Assembly (NCBI GenBank): GCA_001579985.1 | Contig: LRSR01006078.1 | Location: 1-20,425 of the forward strand | Direction of reading: 5' to 3' | DNA from: Hypsibius dujardini | Taxonomy: Eukaryota > Tardigrada > Eutardigrada > Parachela > Hypsibiidae | DNA: 20,425 nt | In this document: positions 8,672-18,200 of the stretch, piece after piece | Layout: each line of letters opens with the position of its first letter | Numbering within the stretch: the stretch's first letter is position 1 | Position numbers and translations under genes: made by a program | The notes under the pieces: generated by a model | Told to the model about the DNA's origin: nothing | Database searches by the model: none | The model's input: the letters and a program-made list of their open reading frames with translations, nothing else

Positions 8672-9359
8672 TTCAGGGGCGGAACAAAAAAAGGTGATCC
8701 TCAGCAGCGGGCGCCTCCACTGAAATTCCCAGCCTAAAGTGAATCACTCACGCCAGTCACCAAGTCAACCTACAAATAACCAAAACAAAGTCTTTCACCT
8801 GTCAGAAAATAAGATCAGGAAAGTAGAAGAGAAAAAAAACACGGAGAACAAACCCAAAAAGAAATTACGAATTTTTGTGGGCAAATTCTCACCAAAAACT
8901 GTGTTTAAAAAGTCCACCGATGCAGAATTCTCGTCTGAAATACTTTTAGAAAATGAAAAACAGCTCGGAAATATATTTTCAACCGATGTCAGAATTCAAC
9001 TGCCGGGAATGTTTTCTCCAAGCGAAAGCGGGAACTAAACGACTGTTGTTTGTTGATGTCTGGCAGCTGCAGTTAAACCAGATCGTTCCACCAAAGCTCG
9101 TACGGGTAATTGAAGCGCCGTTTCTACTCACTTTGCATCCGCTTGCTTTTCCTGCGCACTGCACATTCGGTGCGTTGCGCAGACCTTGCAACGCACATTC
9201 CGGCGACTGTGCAGTGCGCACTACATGCGTTTTACTCATTCAATCGGTTCAACCATTTTGGTTCAGGCAAAATTTGACTTTTAACAATAATTATTCAACC
9301 GTGTTTGTCTTGTGTCGTCGTTTTGGTGCCCTTCCAAAGATTTTTGCGCATTTTCCACC
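8672..9359. promoter_or_regulatory. Divergent promoter region between SMC2 and SNW1
   Basis: The two start codons face away from each other with 688 bp between, so both promoters and 5' UTRs must lie here unless a distant non-coding exon exists. No TATA box was seen at a clear position. The right half is GC-richer and contains a nested inverted repeat at 9153-9220. Open frames inside on both strands have no recognisable protein and are taken as chance. Confidence 0.7.
9153..9220. repeat. Nested perfect inverted repeat in the divergent promoter
   Basis: Outer arms TGCGCACTGCACA (9153-9165) and its exact reverse complement (9208-9220) enclose inner arms GTGCGTTGC (9170-9178) and GCAACGCAC (9188-9196), also exact complements, around a 9-nt loop. 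It could form a hairpin or cruciform, or present paired protein-binding sites. It lies about 140 bp upstream of the SNW1 start. Confidence 0.9.
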
Positions 9360-9639
9360 ATGTCCCGACTGACAAGCCTGCTTCCAGCACCCACCCTCAC
9401 CGTACATGATCGCGATTCGGAGAAGCGACGCACCTCTGCGGCGGACCAGAAAGCCCTGGTGACCCGCTTCAAACAGGTCCCGCCGTACGGCCATCGTTCG
9501 GGGTATGTGCCGCGGAGCGCGGAGGATTTCGGCGATGGCGGGGCGTTCCCGGAGATCCATATCGCGCAGTACCCGCTGGAGATGGGCCGGAAGAAGACGG
9601 AAAAGTCCAATGCGCTCGCTGTTCCTGTCGATGACACTG
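9360..9639 (+). CDS. SNW1: SNW1 exon 1
   Basis: Residues 1-93 plus one base of Gly94, from MSRLTSLLPAPTLTV to SNALAVPVDDT. Donor GTACAT, phase 1. Confidence 0.95.
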
Positions 9640-12600
9640 GTACATGAGTTTGCTTGATTGATTGGTTGATTTGAATGCGAAGTGGTAGTCTGTTGTTTTG
9701 GTTAGGTTGATTGCTCCGTCGGTTGATTGGCCATTTTCATTGTGACATTTCCCCCCTTTACGTTCTTTGTCTAATTCGATAAACTGTCGGCTTTCCGATT
9801 TTTTTTATAATAAGTAAGTGTTCAGTCAACATATTGCTGCGTGCTCTGATGGAGTAGGTGTAACGATTAAACCTCATTTTTGGCTCGAAATAAATGGGAC
9901 GTCTACGCCTTCGTGGATTCATCTAATATTCAATAGATTGATTGATTGATTTCAATATTTAATTCAACGTTTTCGCTACGATTTATCGGAATTCACCAAC
10001 CGATGCAAATAACATCGGCCTGCTTTCTTATCATTTACTCGAGCTTGCTAATGATTTTTTCCTGCCTTCTTATTTACATGCAGTTGGTGATTTTGCTGAT
10101 TTATGGCAGAATGCCCTTTTGAAATCACGTTTCAACAGTTCATCATTTAAATTCAACTTGAATTACTTAGATTAACTTTTTACTTTCGTTTTAAAAGAAC
10201 TCCATCCGAAAATTACATGTATGAATTATATAACCGAAAGCAGTTTAAATTACTTTTGGTTCCATCTATAATTAGTTCATTAATTTTCGCTTGTAATTAT
10301 TGTACAATTTAACCTATATTCCGGCTGTTGTGTATATGATTTATGACTAATGTTTAATTCAATTTAAAATTTAATTTATATTTAAATGATACTGAAATCT
10401 TTTTGCTTTAAAAAATATTTCAGCATCGCATCAATTTGTTGCATTTTTCGATTACTCATCGTGATTTCCAGGTTGATGCGTTTAGTGGTAAGGTCGGTTG
10501 GTTGATTGATTGAAAGCTGACTTAGGCTAACCGTATTTTTCCCTATCTACAGGAAGCATGCGTTCAGTTGGTTGGTTGATTGAAAGCTGGCGCAGTCTAA
10601 CCGTCTTTTTCCCTTCTTACAGGAAGCATCAAGTACGACGCCATTCTGCGGCAAGGCAAGAATAAGGACAAGGTCATTTACTCGAAATTCCAAGACCTCG
10701 TGCCCAAACCCATCCGCAATGAGTCCGCTCCGGAACTACAGAAGCCGGACGAGGAGGAGATTGCCAAGCTGACCGAGGAGACGCGGAACGCGTTGCAGGG
10801 CATGGTGGAGCGGAAGATCCAGGCGGCGATGCCGGTGCGTCGAGCGGAGAACCTCGGACCGGACCAGTTTATCCGCTACACCCCTTCACAGCAGGGCGAC
10901 GGTTTCAATTCCGGCGCCAAGCAGCGGGTCATCCGGCTGGTTGAGGTCCAACAAGATCCGATGGAACCGCCCAAGTTTAAAATTAACAAAAAGCTTCCCA
11001 AGGGACCGCCGTCCCCGCCGGCTCCGGTCATGCACTCGCCGCCTCGAAAGGTACTTTTTGTAGATTCATTTTACTCAATTCAATTTCATTTATCTCAATT
11101 CTAAAAGTGATTTCAGATGCCAAAAATAAATGTGAAATTTTATTTGTGGCGGAAGCTGAGTTTAGATGAAATTGGAATTTTGTCTATAAAATTGAGTCGT
11201 TGACGTGATTTTCGACTTTTGAAGTATAACTTTAGTGAAAGCTTATATGCAATATAAAAGTTGACAATCACAGCTTGATTTCGCAGAAAAATCGCTAACG
11301 ACTGGTTTGATAAAATTGAAATTAATAAACTCATTTAAAATTTATCTTTGATATCGAATGAAGTCAATTTTGCTTGGAATTTATTTCATTTGTTTGAAAT
11401 AAATATTATTTATCTCGGCTCCTATTTGTAGTTTTTCAGATACTTTAAAAATTTATCCTGAAGCGAACAATTAAAAATAAATTAAAAACAAAAAATATAA
11501 AGTATAAATTAAGCCTCGTGTGCCTTTAAACCATATCGTGTAAGTAAATAATTAAATACCACATTTTTTTAAATCAATTTAAATTAGTCTGTTTTGACCA
11601 GATAATTTAGAGCAGAATGCCAGTTATATTTTATTTTAGTAATTTGTCGAAATGAGACTTTCTGTGGAAGCGTAGAATTCGTGCGTCAATTGCGAATTTC
11701 ATAATGTAATATTTGAATCGATTCCTAGTCGGAATTTAAATTAACAATTGATTTTCATGATAACTAATTTTGAATCTGCATTTTTTAATTTATCCAAATT
11801 TCCCTTCTGGATGCCAATTTTTTCAAGAATTAGTGAAACAAATGGTAGAAAATCTTCCAAACAGGACAGAATTATATGTAAACTCTGAGCAATCAACTAA
11901 TCAATCAAATAAGAGATTGTATTCTCTACAGTTTAGTACGAATCAAGCAATCAATCGGTGCCGATAATTAATGTCGAATCGCTTTTGTTTCAGGTCAGCG
12001 TGCAAGACCAAGCGGACTGGAAAATCCCGCCCTGCATCTCCAACTGGAAGAACGCCAAAGGCTACACCATTCCCCTGGACAAACGGCTCGCCGCGGACGG
12101 TCGCGGCCTCCAGCAAATCCACATCAACGAGAACTTTGCCAAACTGGCAGAGTCGCTCTACATCTCCGACCGGAAGGCTCGCGAAGCCGTGGAAGCCCGC
12201 GCTCAGCTGGAACGGAAACTCGCGCAGAAGGAGAAGGAGAAAAAGGAGGAGACGCTGCGGCAGTTGGCGCAGAAGGCGCGCGAGGAACGCGCTGGAATCC
12301 GGACGACCGCTGACGAAGACGACGAGGATGTTGGGGAGGCGGTCGAGGGGCGCGATCAGTTGCGCCACGAACGGCACAAGGAGCGTGCTCGCGAACGGAA
12401 TATTCAGCGTGCCGCACCGGATAAGCGGACGAAGCTGCAGCGCGATCGGGAGCGGGACATCTCGGAGAAAATTGCGCTTGGCTTGCCGGCCAAGGTGCAG
12501 GGCGATGACACTGCCTTTGATCAGCGGCTGTTTAATCAGAGCAAAGGTGAGGGAACGTTTTTTCCCGGAGGAATGACCGGGAGAAGACAGGCAAACGTAA

Positions 12601-13372
12601 AACCAAAGATTAAAAGACCAGACAGTTGAATTGAGGTTTGAGCCAGTAGGAGTAAGACAAGAACCGTCATTCTTACCAACTCTCACCGACAAAAACAGGC
12701 GGACGTTGGTCAAGATGACACACCGGTAGAGAACAGACAGACAGACAATCAGACAGAGATACAGCAAGAGACGACGACATACAGACCAGTAGATAGACGG
12801 GGGGGGGAGAGAAAAACAGGCACGCTGAAACAGTAATCGATGTTATTGTAAACACGCTCACATTCTTCCCCGTTGTTTCTTTTTCAGGCATGGACAGCGG
12901 CTTCTCGGCCGGCGATGACGAGATGTACAACGTCTACGACAAGGCCTGGCGCTCGGAGAAGAATATCGGCCAGAGCATCTACAGGCCGACGAAGGGTGCG
13001 GACAACGAGATCTACGGCACGGACCTGGAGACCGCCATCAAAACCAACCGCTTCGTCCCGGACAAGGAGTTCTCCGGGGTCGATCGGACCACCCAACGCG
13101 TCGGGCCGGTCCAATTCGAGAAGCACAATCCCAATGCCGCTGGCCGGGATGACGAGCGCGAGGCAGACCCCTTCGGGCTGGATAAGTTCCTCAAGGAAGC
13201 CAAGAAGGGTCAGAAGCGCACGGACGACGACCGCCGGAGGGATGAAATCCGACAGGGTGAGGACGACCGGGAGAAAACCACCGAGCGACGCAGGAGAAGT
13301 CCCGACCGGGATCGCCACGGCGCAGGTGATCGCGACCGCGACTACGAACGGAAGAAGCGTCGCGGCAGCTAG
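9360..13372 (+). CDS. SNW1: SNW1/SKIP, spliceosomal and transcriptional co-regulator (complete, 4 exons)
   Basis: The 581-aa product is assembled from 9360-9639, 10623-11050, 11994-12546 and 12888-13372, all phases matching (1746 nt with TAG stop). It matches the SKIP family along its length: PPYGHRSGYVPR, EDFGDGGAFPEIHIAQYPL, AMPVRRAENL, FIRYTPSQQG, SGAKQRVIRLVE, DPMEPPKFKINKK, PPCISNWKNAKGYTIPLDKR (SNW at 252-254), INENFAKLAE, APDKRTKLQRDRERDISE, MDSGFSAGDDEMYNVYDKAW and DPFGLDKFLKEAKK. SNW1 is a Prp19-related component of the activated spliceosome, and also binds nuclear receptors and Notch/CSL complexes in vertebrates. The human protein is 536 aa; the extra length is an acidic insert in exon 3 and an Arg/Asp/Glu-rich C-terminal tail ending in KKRRGS. 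The start ATG sits in a strong CCACC context and matches the family N-terminus (LTSLLPAPT). Confidence 0.97.
9640..10622 (+). other. SNW1 intron 1, AT-rich with ATTG runs
   Basis: 983 nt. ATTGATTG words occur near the donor (9650-9672), at 9940-9955 and in the duplicated 3' end. No coding frame fits between exons 1 and 2. Confidence 0.85.
10491..10629 (+). repeat. 70-nt tandem duplication of the intron 1 3' splice site of SNW1
   Basis: Bases 10491-10559 and 10561-10629 align at a constant offset of 70 with roughly four of five positions identical. Each copy has GGTTGATTGAAAGCTG, CTAACCGT, a pyrimidine tract, a TACAG acceptor and the first exon bases GAAGCAT. The second copy is the in-frame acceptor. 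Because 70 is not a multiple of three, using the first copy gives a TAA stop at 10663-10665. Confidence 0.92.
10623..11050 (+). CDS. SNW1: SNW1 exon 2
   Basis: Completes Gly94 then SIKYDAILRQGKNKDKVIYS to APVMHSPPRK. It uses the downstream copy of a duplicated acceptor (TTACAG at 10617-10622). The upstream copy would shift the frame. Donor GTACTT, phase 0. Confidence 0.95.
11051..11993 (+). other. SNW1 intron 2, AT-rich
   Basis: 943 nt of low-complexity AT-rich sequence with CAATCAAT words at 11890-11958. No repeat array of the AGAC type and no fitting exon. Confidence 0.85.
11994..12546 (+). CDS. SNW1: SNW1 exon 3 (SNW motif)
   Basis: VSVQDQADWKIPPCISNWKN begins the most conserved block. 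A helical, highly charged stretch follows, with an acidic insert ADEDDEDVGEA, then FDQRLFNQSK. Acceptor TTTGTTTCAG, donor GTGAGG, phase 1. Confidence 0.95.
12722..12808. repeat. AGAC array and G9 run in SNW1 intron 3
   Basis: AGACAGACAG and interrupted AGAC units, then a run of nine G at 12799-12807, inside intron 12547-12887. The transcript of SNW1 carries AGAC. Confidence 0.85.
12888..13372 (+). CDS. SNW1: SNW1 exon 4 (C-terminus)
   Basis: GMDSGFSAGDDEMYNVYDKA through TDLETAIKTNRFVPDKEFSG and DPFGLDKFLKEAKKG, then an RD/RE-rich tail to KKRRGS and TAG at 13370-13372. Acceptor TTTTTCAG. Confidence 0.95.
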
Positions 13373-13401
13373 ATTCGAACACATTCTTCGCGCTTTTCGG
13401 G

Positions 13402-13407
13402 AATAAA
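13402..13407 (+). promoter_or_regulatory. SNW1 poly(A) signal AATAAA
   Basis: Canonical AATAAA 30 nt after the SNW1 stop, followed by a T/G-rich stretch (TTTGTTG, then GGGTTT), implying a very short 3' UTR. Confidence 0.85.
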
Positions 13408-13424
13408 CTTTGTTGCTTCGAAGG

Positions 13425-14946
13425 GTTTACACCTCGATGTTTTGAGCTCTTCTTTGAGAATGCGAGGCAGAATTGCCGGAGTTAATTCAACGAGCTGATC
13501 TACCACACTCGATTTTTAGCGTTTCCTTCCCTGGGATGGTTTTTGCGGCGCGTAATCCTTTTGGTTCACGATATTGTTTGACCGCGTTTCTGTTATTGTA
13601 TTTATCTTCTGGGATAACTTCCGGATTTTAGCGACGGATCTTGTGCCGATGTAATTTTTCCACCATGTTTGCCGGGTAATACGCTTTGTCTTAGTTGGTC
13701 AAGTCTTGAATGTCTTACATGTACGATGAAATCAAGTGGGAACCCAGCTCGTATGCTGTCTTACTGTAGTTGTCTGCCACGGGCATATCTCCGACGATTC
13801 TCCTGGGAGACATCGCGTGGCGGAAGGGAAGGGGGAGGGGGAAGAGCCATGAAACACTCCCCCCCTCCTGTAGCGCTCCTGTCGGCTACAGTTAAGAAAA
13901 CATACCCGGGACTCTCCCGCTTTCCAAATTGGATAGTGACTGCCATTAAGAGTGGGCCGGCCAAGACGAGCCCGGGTTCTTGTGTACGTGAAAGGAGCTT
14001 ATCTAAAATACACACCTACCCATGACCTAATCTGAGTCACATGCTCATCCCACAGCTAGCACTTCATTTGTTGACTCATTAGTTAAGATACCCATTATCA
14101 CAGCTTTAACCGCCCTAAGAGGCCACTATCGTTTAAACAAAAGCACACTGTATATACTCGTACACGGTGAAAAAGTATCATACCTCACTGGTACTGAAAT
14201 GCGGCACACACCGGTGTCATGCACGAAGTGTGGTGGCCGATCCGCAGGCACGCGATACAACTTTTGATTTAACGCTGACCTATGCCAGATTTGTTGTGAT
14301 ATATACATTGGATATTGACGAAAAACGGGTAATCTTATTTCACATGATTGCCATTGTACGTCGGTGAAACGGTGCAAGTATAAACGGATCTACATTCCGC
14401 TGAGTCAGCCTAACTGTACTGCACATATAGTTGCATAGTCCTGTCGCCATGCAGACCGCTCTGATTTGAGGCCCATACTACGTATACCAGTAAGTGGTAC
14501 AGTCAGAGAGCGAGAACTGCACACATTGTGGTTCCTTACACAAACCACAGTGTTGGTAGTTGGACTTCCATGTCCGGAGGAAGGATCGGAAGCCTGTTTG
14601 CCCTCGTCGTCCCCTTCCCCATGTACTACGCTGTGTAGGTTTGTCTGTGTCAGCAAAAACGGGACAGTTGTTTGTTGTATTTTAACCGCCTCACCTTGAC
14701 GTCGTATACACACACCTGTACTGTACATAGATACCCCTTGATCATCACCTGCCTGATCAACTCATCTCGTGTGTGTGTGTGTGTGTGTGTGTATTCGTAT
14801 TTTGGCTCAAACACAAAACCCGGCATTTTTGCCCTGCCTGAAGAGCATATCCCCAGGAATACTCTGTATATCTGTTATACACTGCAATTGTTGAGTGTGT
14901 TTTGATTGAGGGGCAAAATTGTTGACGTTCGCTGCTCGAGGGAGAT
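13425..14946. other. Intergenic region, no recognised gene
   Basis: About 1.5 kb between the SNW1 end and the putative first exon of GGT. It contains a G-rich run (13822-13841) facing a C-rich run (13858-13869), a GT microsatellite at 14769-14792 and several open frames under 120 codons with no family resemblance. The 3' part may hold the GGT promoter. No intronic-type AGAC array occurs here. Confidence 0.6.
14769..14792. repeat. (GT)12 microsatellite
   Basis: An uninterrupted GT dinucleotide run of 24 nt about 155 bp upstream of the putative GGT first exon. Confidence 0.97.
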
Positions 14947-15206
14947 ATGGCGACTTCAAATGGTCATCGTTATGACAAAGGCGCATCTAAAACAACACTG
15001 GTCAGCAGCAGCAGCAGCAGCGGTGAGCAGTCACGAGATGGGAAACCTATCACAATCGACGTCGTCAGTTCCGGATCGAATTTCAGCATTGATGACAATA
15101 CTACTTCTACCATGGGCTCGTCGTCGAACTACTGGACGTCGTCGTCCTCGCCAATACGATCGCCGTCGGTTTCGCCGCGGCGTCTCGGATCCCATACCAT
15201 CTCAAG
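14947..15206 (+). CDS. Putative GGT first coding exon (Ser-rich cytosolic tail)
   Basis: An 86-codon frame from ATG (context GAGATATGG) ends in TCAAG|GTACAT, phase 2. It encodes six Ser from an AGC run at 15004-15021, then SSSSPIRSPSVSPRRLGS. It is low-complexity, hydrophilic and biased like a disordered tail. The reading frame continues past the donor into AT-rich sequence with no protein character, supporting an exon end there. It joins in frame to the good acceptor TTTCATTTTCGCAG at 19030. It could instead be the first exon of an unrelated gene whose other exons are elsewhere. Confidence 0.5.
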
Positions 15207-18200
15207 GTACATTCTTTCGTATATGCAGCCCCAAAATGAGGGGGAATTTTGGTTCAAAACTACAGTTGTAGTGTTGGTAAAAAAAGTCTTGAAAATTACC
15301 TTTTTGTCGGTTTTACGAAAAGTACTTTTATCCAATGATTACTGAATTACTGATTACTTACTTGCTTTTACGACAATATGACGTCGCTACAAAACTTTGT
15401 ATAAGGCTAGGTATATCTAAGGTATATCTAAGGTATATATATGTAAGGGTCCGTAGTTGATTACTTTCTGTAAGTGGAGGACCAACCGAAACAACCACCA
15501 TTAACACAATCAAACAACAACACTTCTGTGACGTCCCCCGCAAAAATAACCTAATTTATCAAAAAATAAATCGAACGAAATTCTGGACGTTGGAGTCCTG
15601 AAAATTGTACCTTGTTACTTCCTGATGATTACTAGTATTGTTCGATCGTCCCTCCCTCCCATATACATTCCTGCATATCAGCAAAGCGGTCTCTTAGCAA
15701 AAGCACGTTTCCCGGGTGCAGACCGTCGACCTTCGTACGACTGCATTGCATACACGCACGCGCGTTAGTTCTATTTTTCTTTAAATTCCGGGATAAGGCT
15801 AATCAGAGCGCATTGAGTGAGAATCGTTTGTTGAAGCCTTGACTGCGCGAAGACGTGGTATGACCAATGCTGGACAACCTGCAGCAGCACCTACTGCACC
15901 ACCGATAATAATAAATAGTGTGCCAGAGCGGCAGCAAGCGCGGTCGGAGCGAAGGTGTTGTATGTGCTCCAGTCTTGTGCCCGAAATCTTTCGGTCCCGA
16001 GAAATCCCGAAAAGATTCCGAAACCCGAAAAAAGCTTTCGGGTTTCGATTCGGAAAGACGACTCTCGGCATGGGAATTGTTGGGAAATTTTAATTTTCGG
16101 CGGGTTTGGCAAAGTTTGACTGTAGCAAGGTATTTTTTCAACCACTGAACTTACAGTATGGAGTGGAAAATTGTATGATGACGTGGCATTTGAACTTGTG
16201 AATTAACAAGGGGTCGGAACGGTAGCCTACACGCCAGTCTGCCTGAATTTTTTTCGCATATAGTGAACTAAATACGTAATATAAGAAAAAGGCGAAAAAA
16301 ATCGAAATTTTCTTTTATTGCACTAACCGCTAAACCATTGACTTCAGTGATTGATTGCTTCATCTAGTCGAAATAGTTAAATTTCAAAAAAATTGGTATT
16401 TTTCCTCTTAAAATTCAATTTGACATCAGTTGTCACTGGCGGAATCTGTTTTGAAGGTCAGGGGGCGGAGCTATGGGTCATTCTCGAGCCCGATCGGACA
16501 CTTCGGAGTGAGATTTCAGAAATTACCCATAGCTCCGCCCCCTGACTTCCAAAAAAGATTCTGCCAATCGATATCAAATTGCATTTTGAAAGGGAAATTG
16601 TCAAAATCTTTATTTTTGAAAAATGAAGTTTTACAGTGAGAATCAAGGCAAATGGAAACCTCCAGTGTTACCCCAACTTTGAAATTCTGAATAAAACAAA
16701 TTTTCAGAGCCACACCGATGAAATAAATGTTGAAAATCATCATAATCATAGCTCTATTAAGAAAATATAAAGCGGAGACATTCTGGATTCCCACTCTCAA
16801 ATCGTATATGGGAAATATAATCTAGTTGTAAGTGAGACAAGATCAAGCAATCAATCAACAAAGTCAATAGTTACGGTAACCTCCCATTCGCGCCACTAGA
16901 ATACTTCCTCGATCTCTCGGCGCCACCGCCTGCCTTTCACACTATGATCCGTTCACTTTCCCTCGCAATTTCCAGTTACCAAGTGTTTTGCCACACTTTT
17001 GAGATCATGAATGCTGCATCTGGTGGAGTTTGAAAAATTAGTGACAATTCGAAAGTTGCGATTGTCCCGGGTAACCGCATTGAGCCTTGTTGATTAATAA
17101 TGGCTCACTCATCAGTGACACCTAAAAAGTGCCGTTCCGTCATTTACCGGTTAGTGACGCGCTCGCCTGAAGGTGCGACGGGCTAGATTATAAGCCATCA
17201 TCAACCATGCATTTAATGCACTCGTAATACTCCCATCTAAATATCCATCTATTCTGTAAATATTTATCTATTCTACGCTACCTGCTGTCCCTTGGGCTTC
17301 TTGATAAAGTCAGGTTAGTTCGGGCTTTATGCCCCCAATTTTGCTCCCCCCCCCCCACGCCGTGAATTTGAGCTGTGAATAATTAGGCAAATTCAAGGGC
17401 GAATTGAGCCATTTTGCCCAAAATGAGGTTCGGCCCCCTATAATATTTCTAGTTTGCTTTAACATGTAAAGCTTTGGCAAAGAAAATTGTGCGTTTTTAC
17501 TTCAAAAAAGCGCCTTTTGCAGCAATTTTGGCACATTGGTCGTTGTGCCTTAAAGGGCAAAGTTTGGCCCCGGTACACACTGAGCTACAAGTCCTCTTCC
17601 CCTTCCCCTTCCCCCCTTCTCCTCTCTTGTACTTATTGACATACTTATTGATATAGTATTGACCAATGCCCCTTATTGTCATCTTTACAAATTTGAGAGT
17701 TTTGAAAAGCCCAAACTTCCTTCAACCTCTCGACAGAGAATCCCGATATTCGGACGTTGGTCAAGCGAGTGGTCTGTCTAAAAACCACAAGGTCAGAGGC
17801 GCCGTAACGACTTCCCTATAGTCCACAATTGTGGGACCAGAATTAAATTCGAGGTTGCGGTAACGCATTTCTATTTAATTAGAAATAAACCGGTTGCAGT
17901 ATACCGCAAAAATTGAGGGAATTTTCTCCCAAACCTCGTTACGCCTCTGTCAAGGGTTAATACAGAAAGAGGGCGTTTCGGATTTCGCTCACTACACGCT
18001 CGTCGGATAGTAAGTCCAGTTCCTAAGGTTTTCAGTTTTTAAGATGAGGAAACACCAAAAATTCTTCAAAATATCAAGAAAGGATATTAAACGACTCATT
18101 GACACCGGTAAACGTAAACGGGAAGGGGATCATGAGGTGGAAGAGCAGGAGGACTTGTGGCTTAGGCTACAAGTCCCCCTCCCCTGCGCCCTTTTTATTC

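Noticed and set aside
8739-9239. Open frames in the SMC2-SNW1 intergenic region
   Set aside because: Short, overlapping on both strands, composition like UTR, no recognisable protein.
11943-12767. 274-codon minus-strand frame opposite SNW1 exon 3, and frames opposite exon 4
   Set aside because: Antisense to well-conserved SNW1 codons, extends into the intron repeat, no recognisable domain.
13669-14728. Small open frames in the intergenic region after SNW1
   Set aside because: All under 120 codons, no start context, no splice logic and no known motif.
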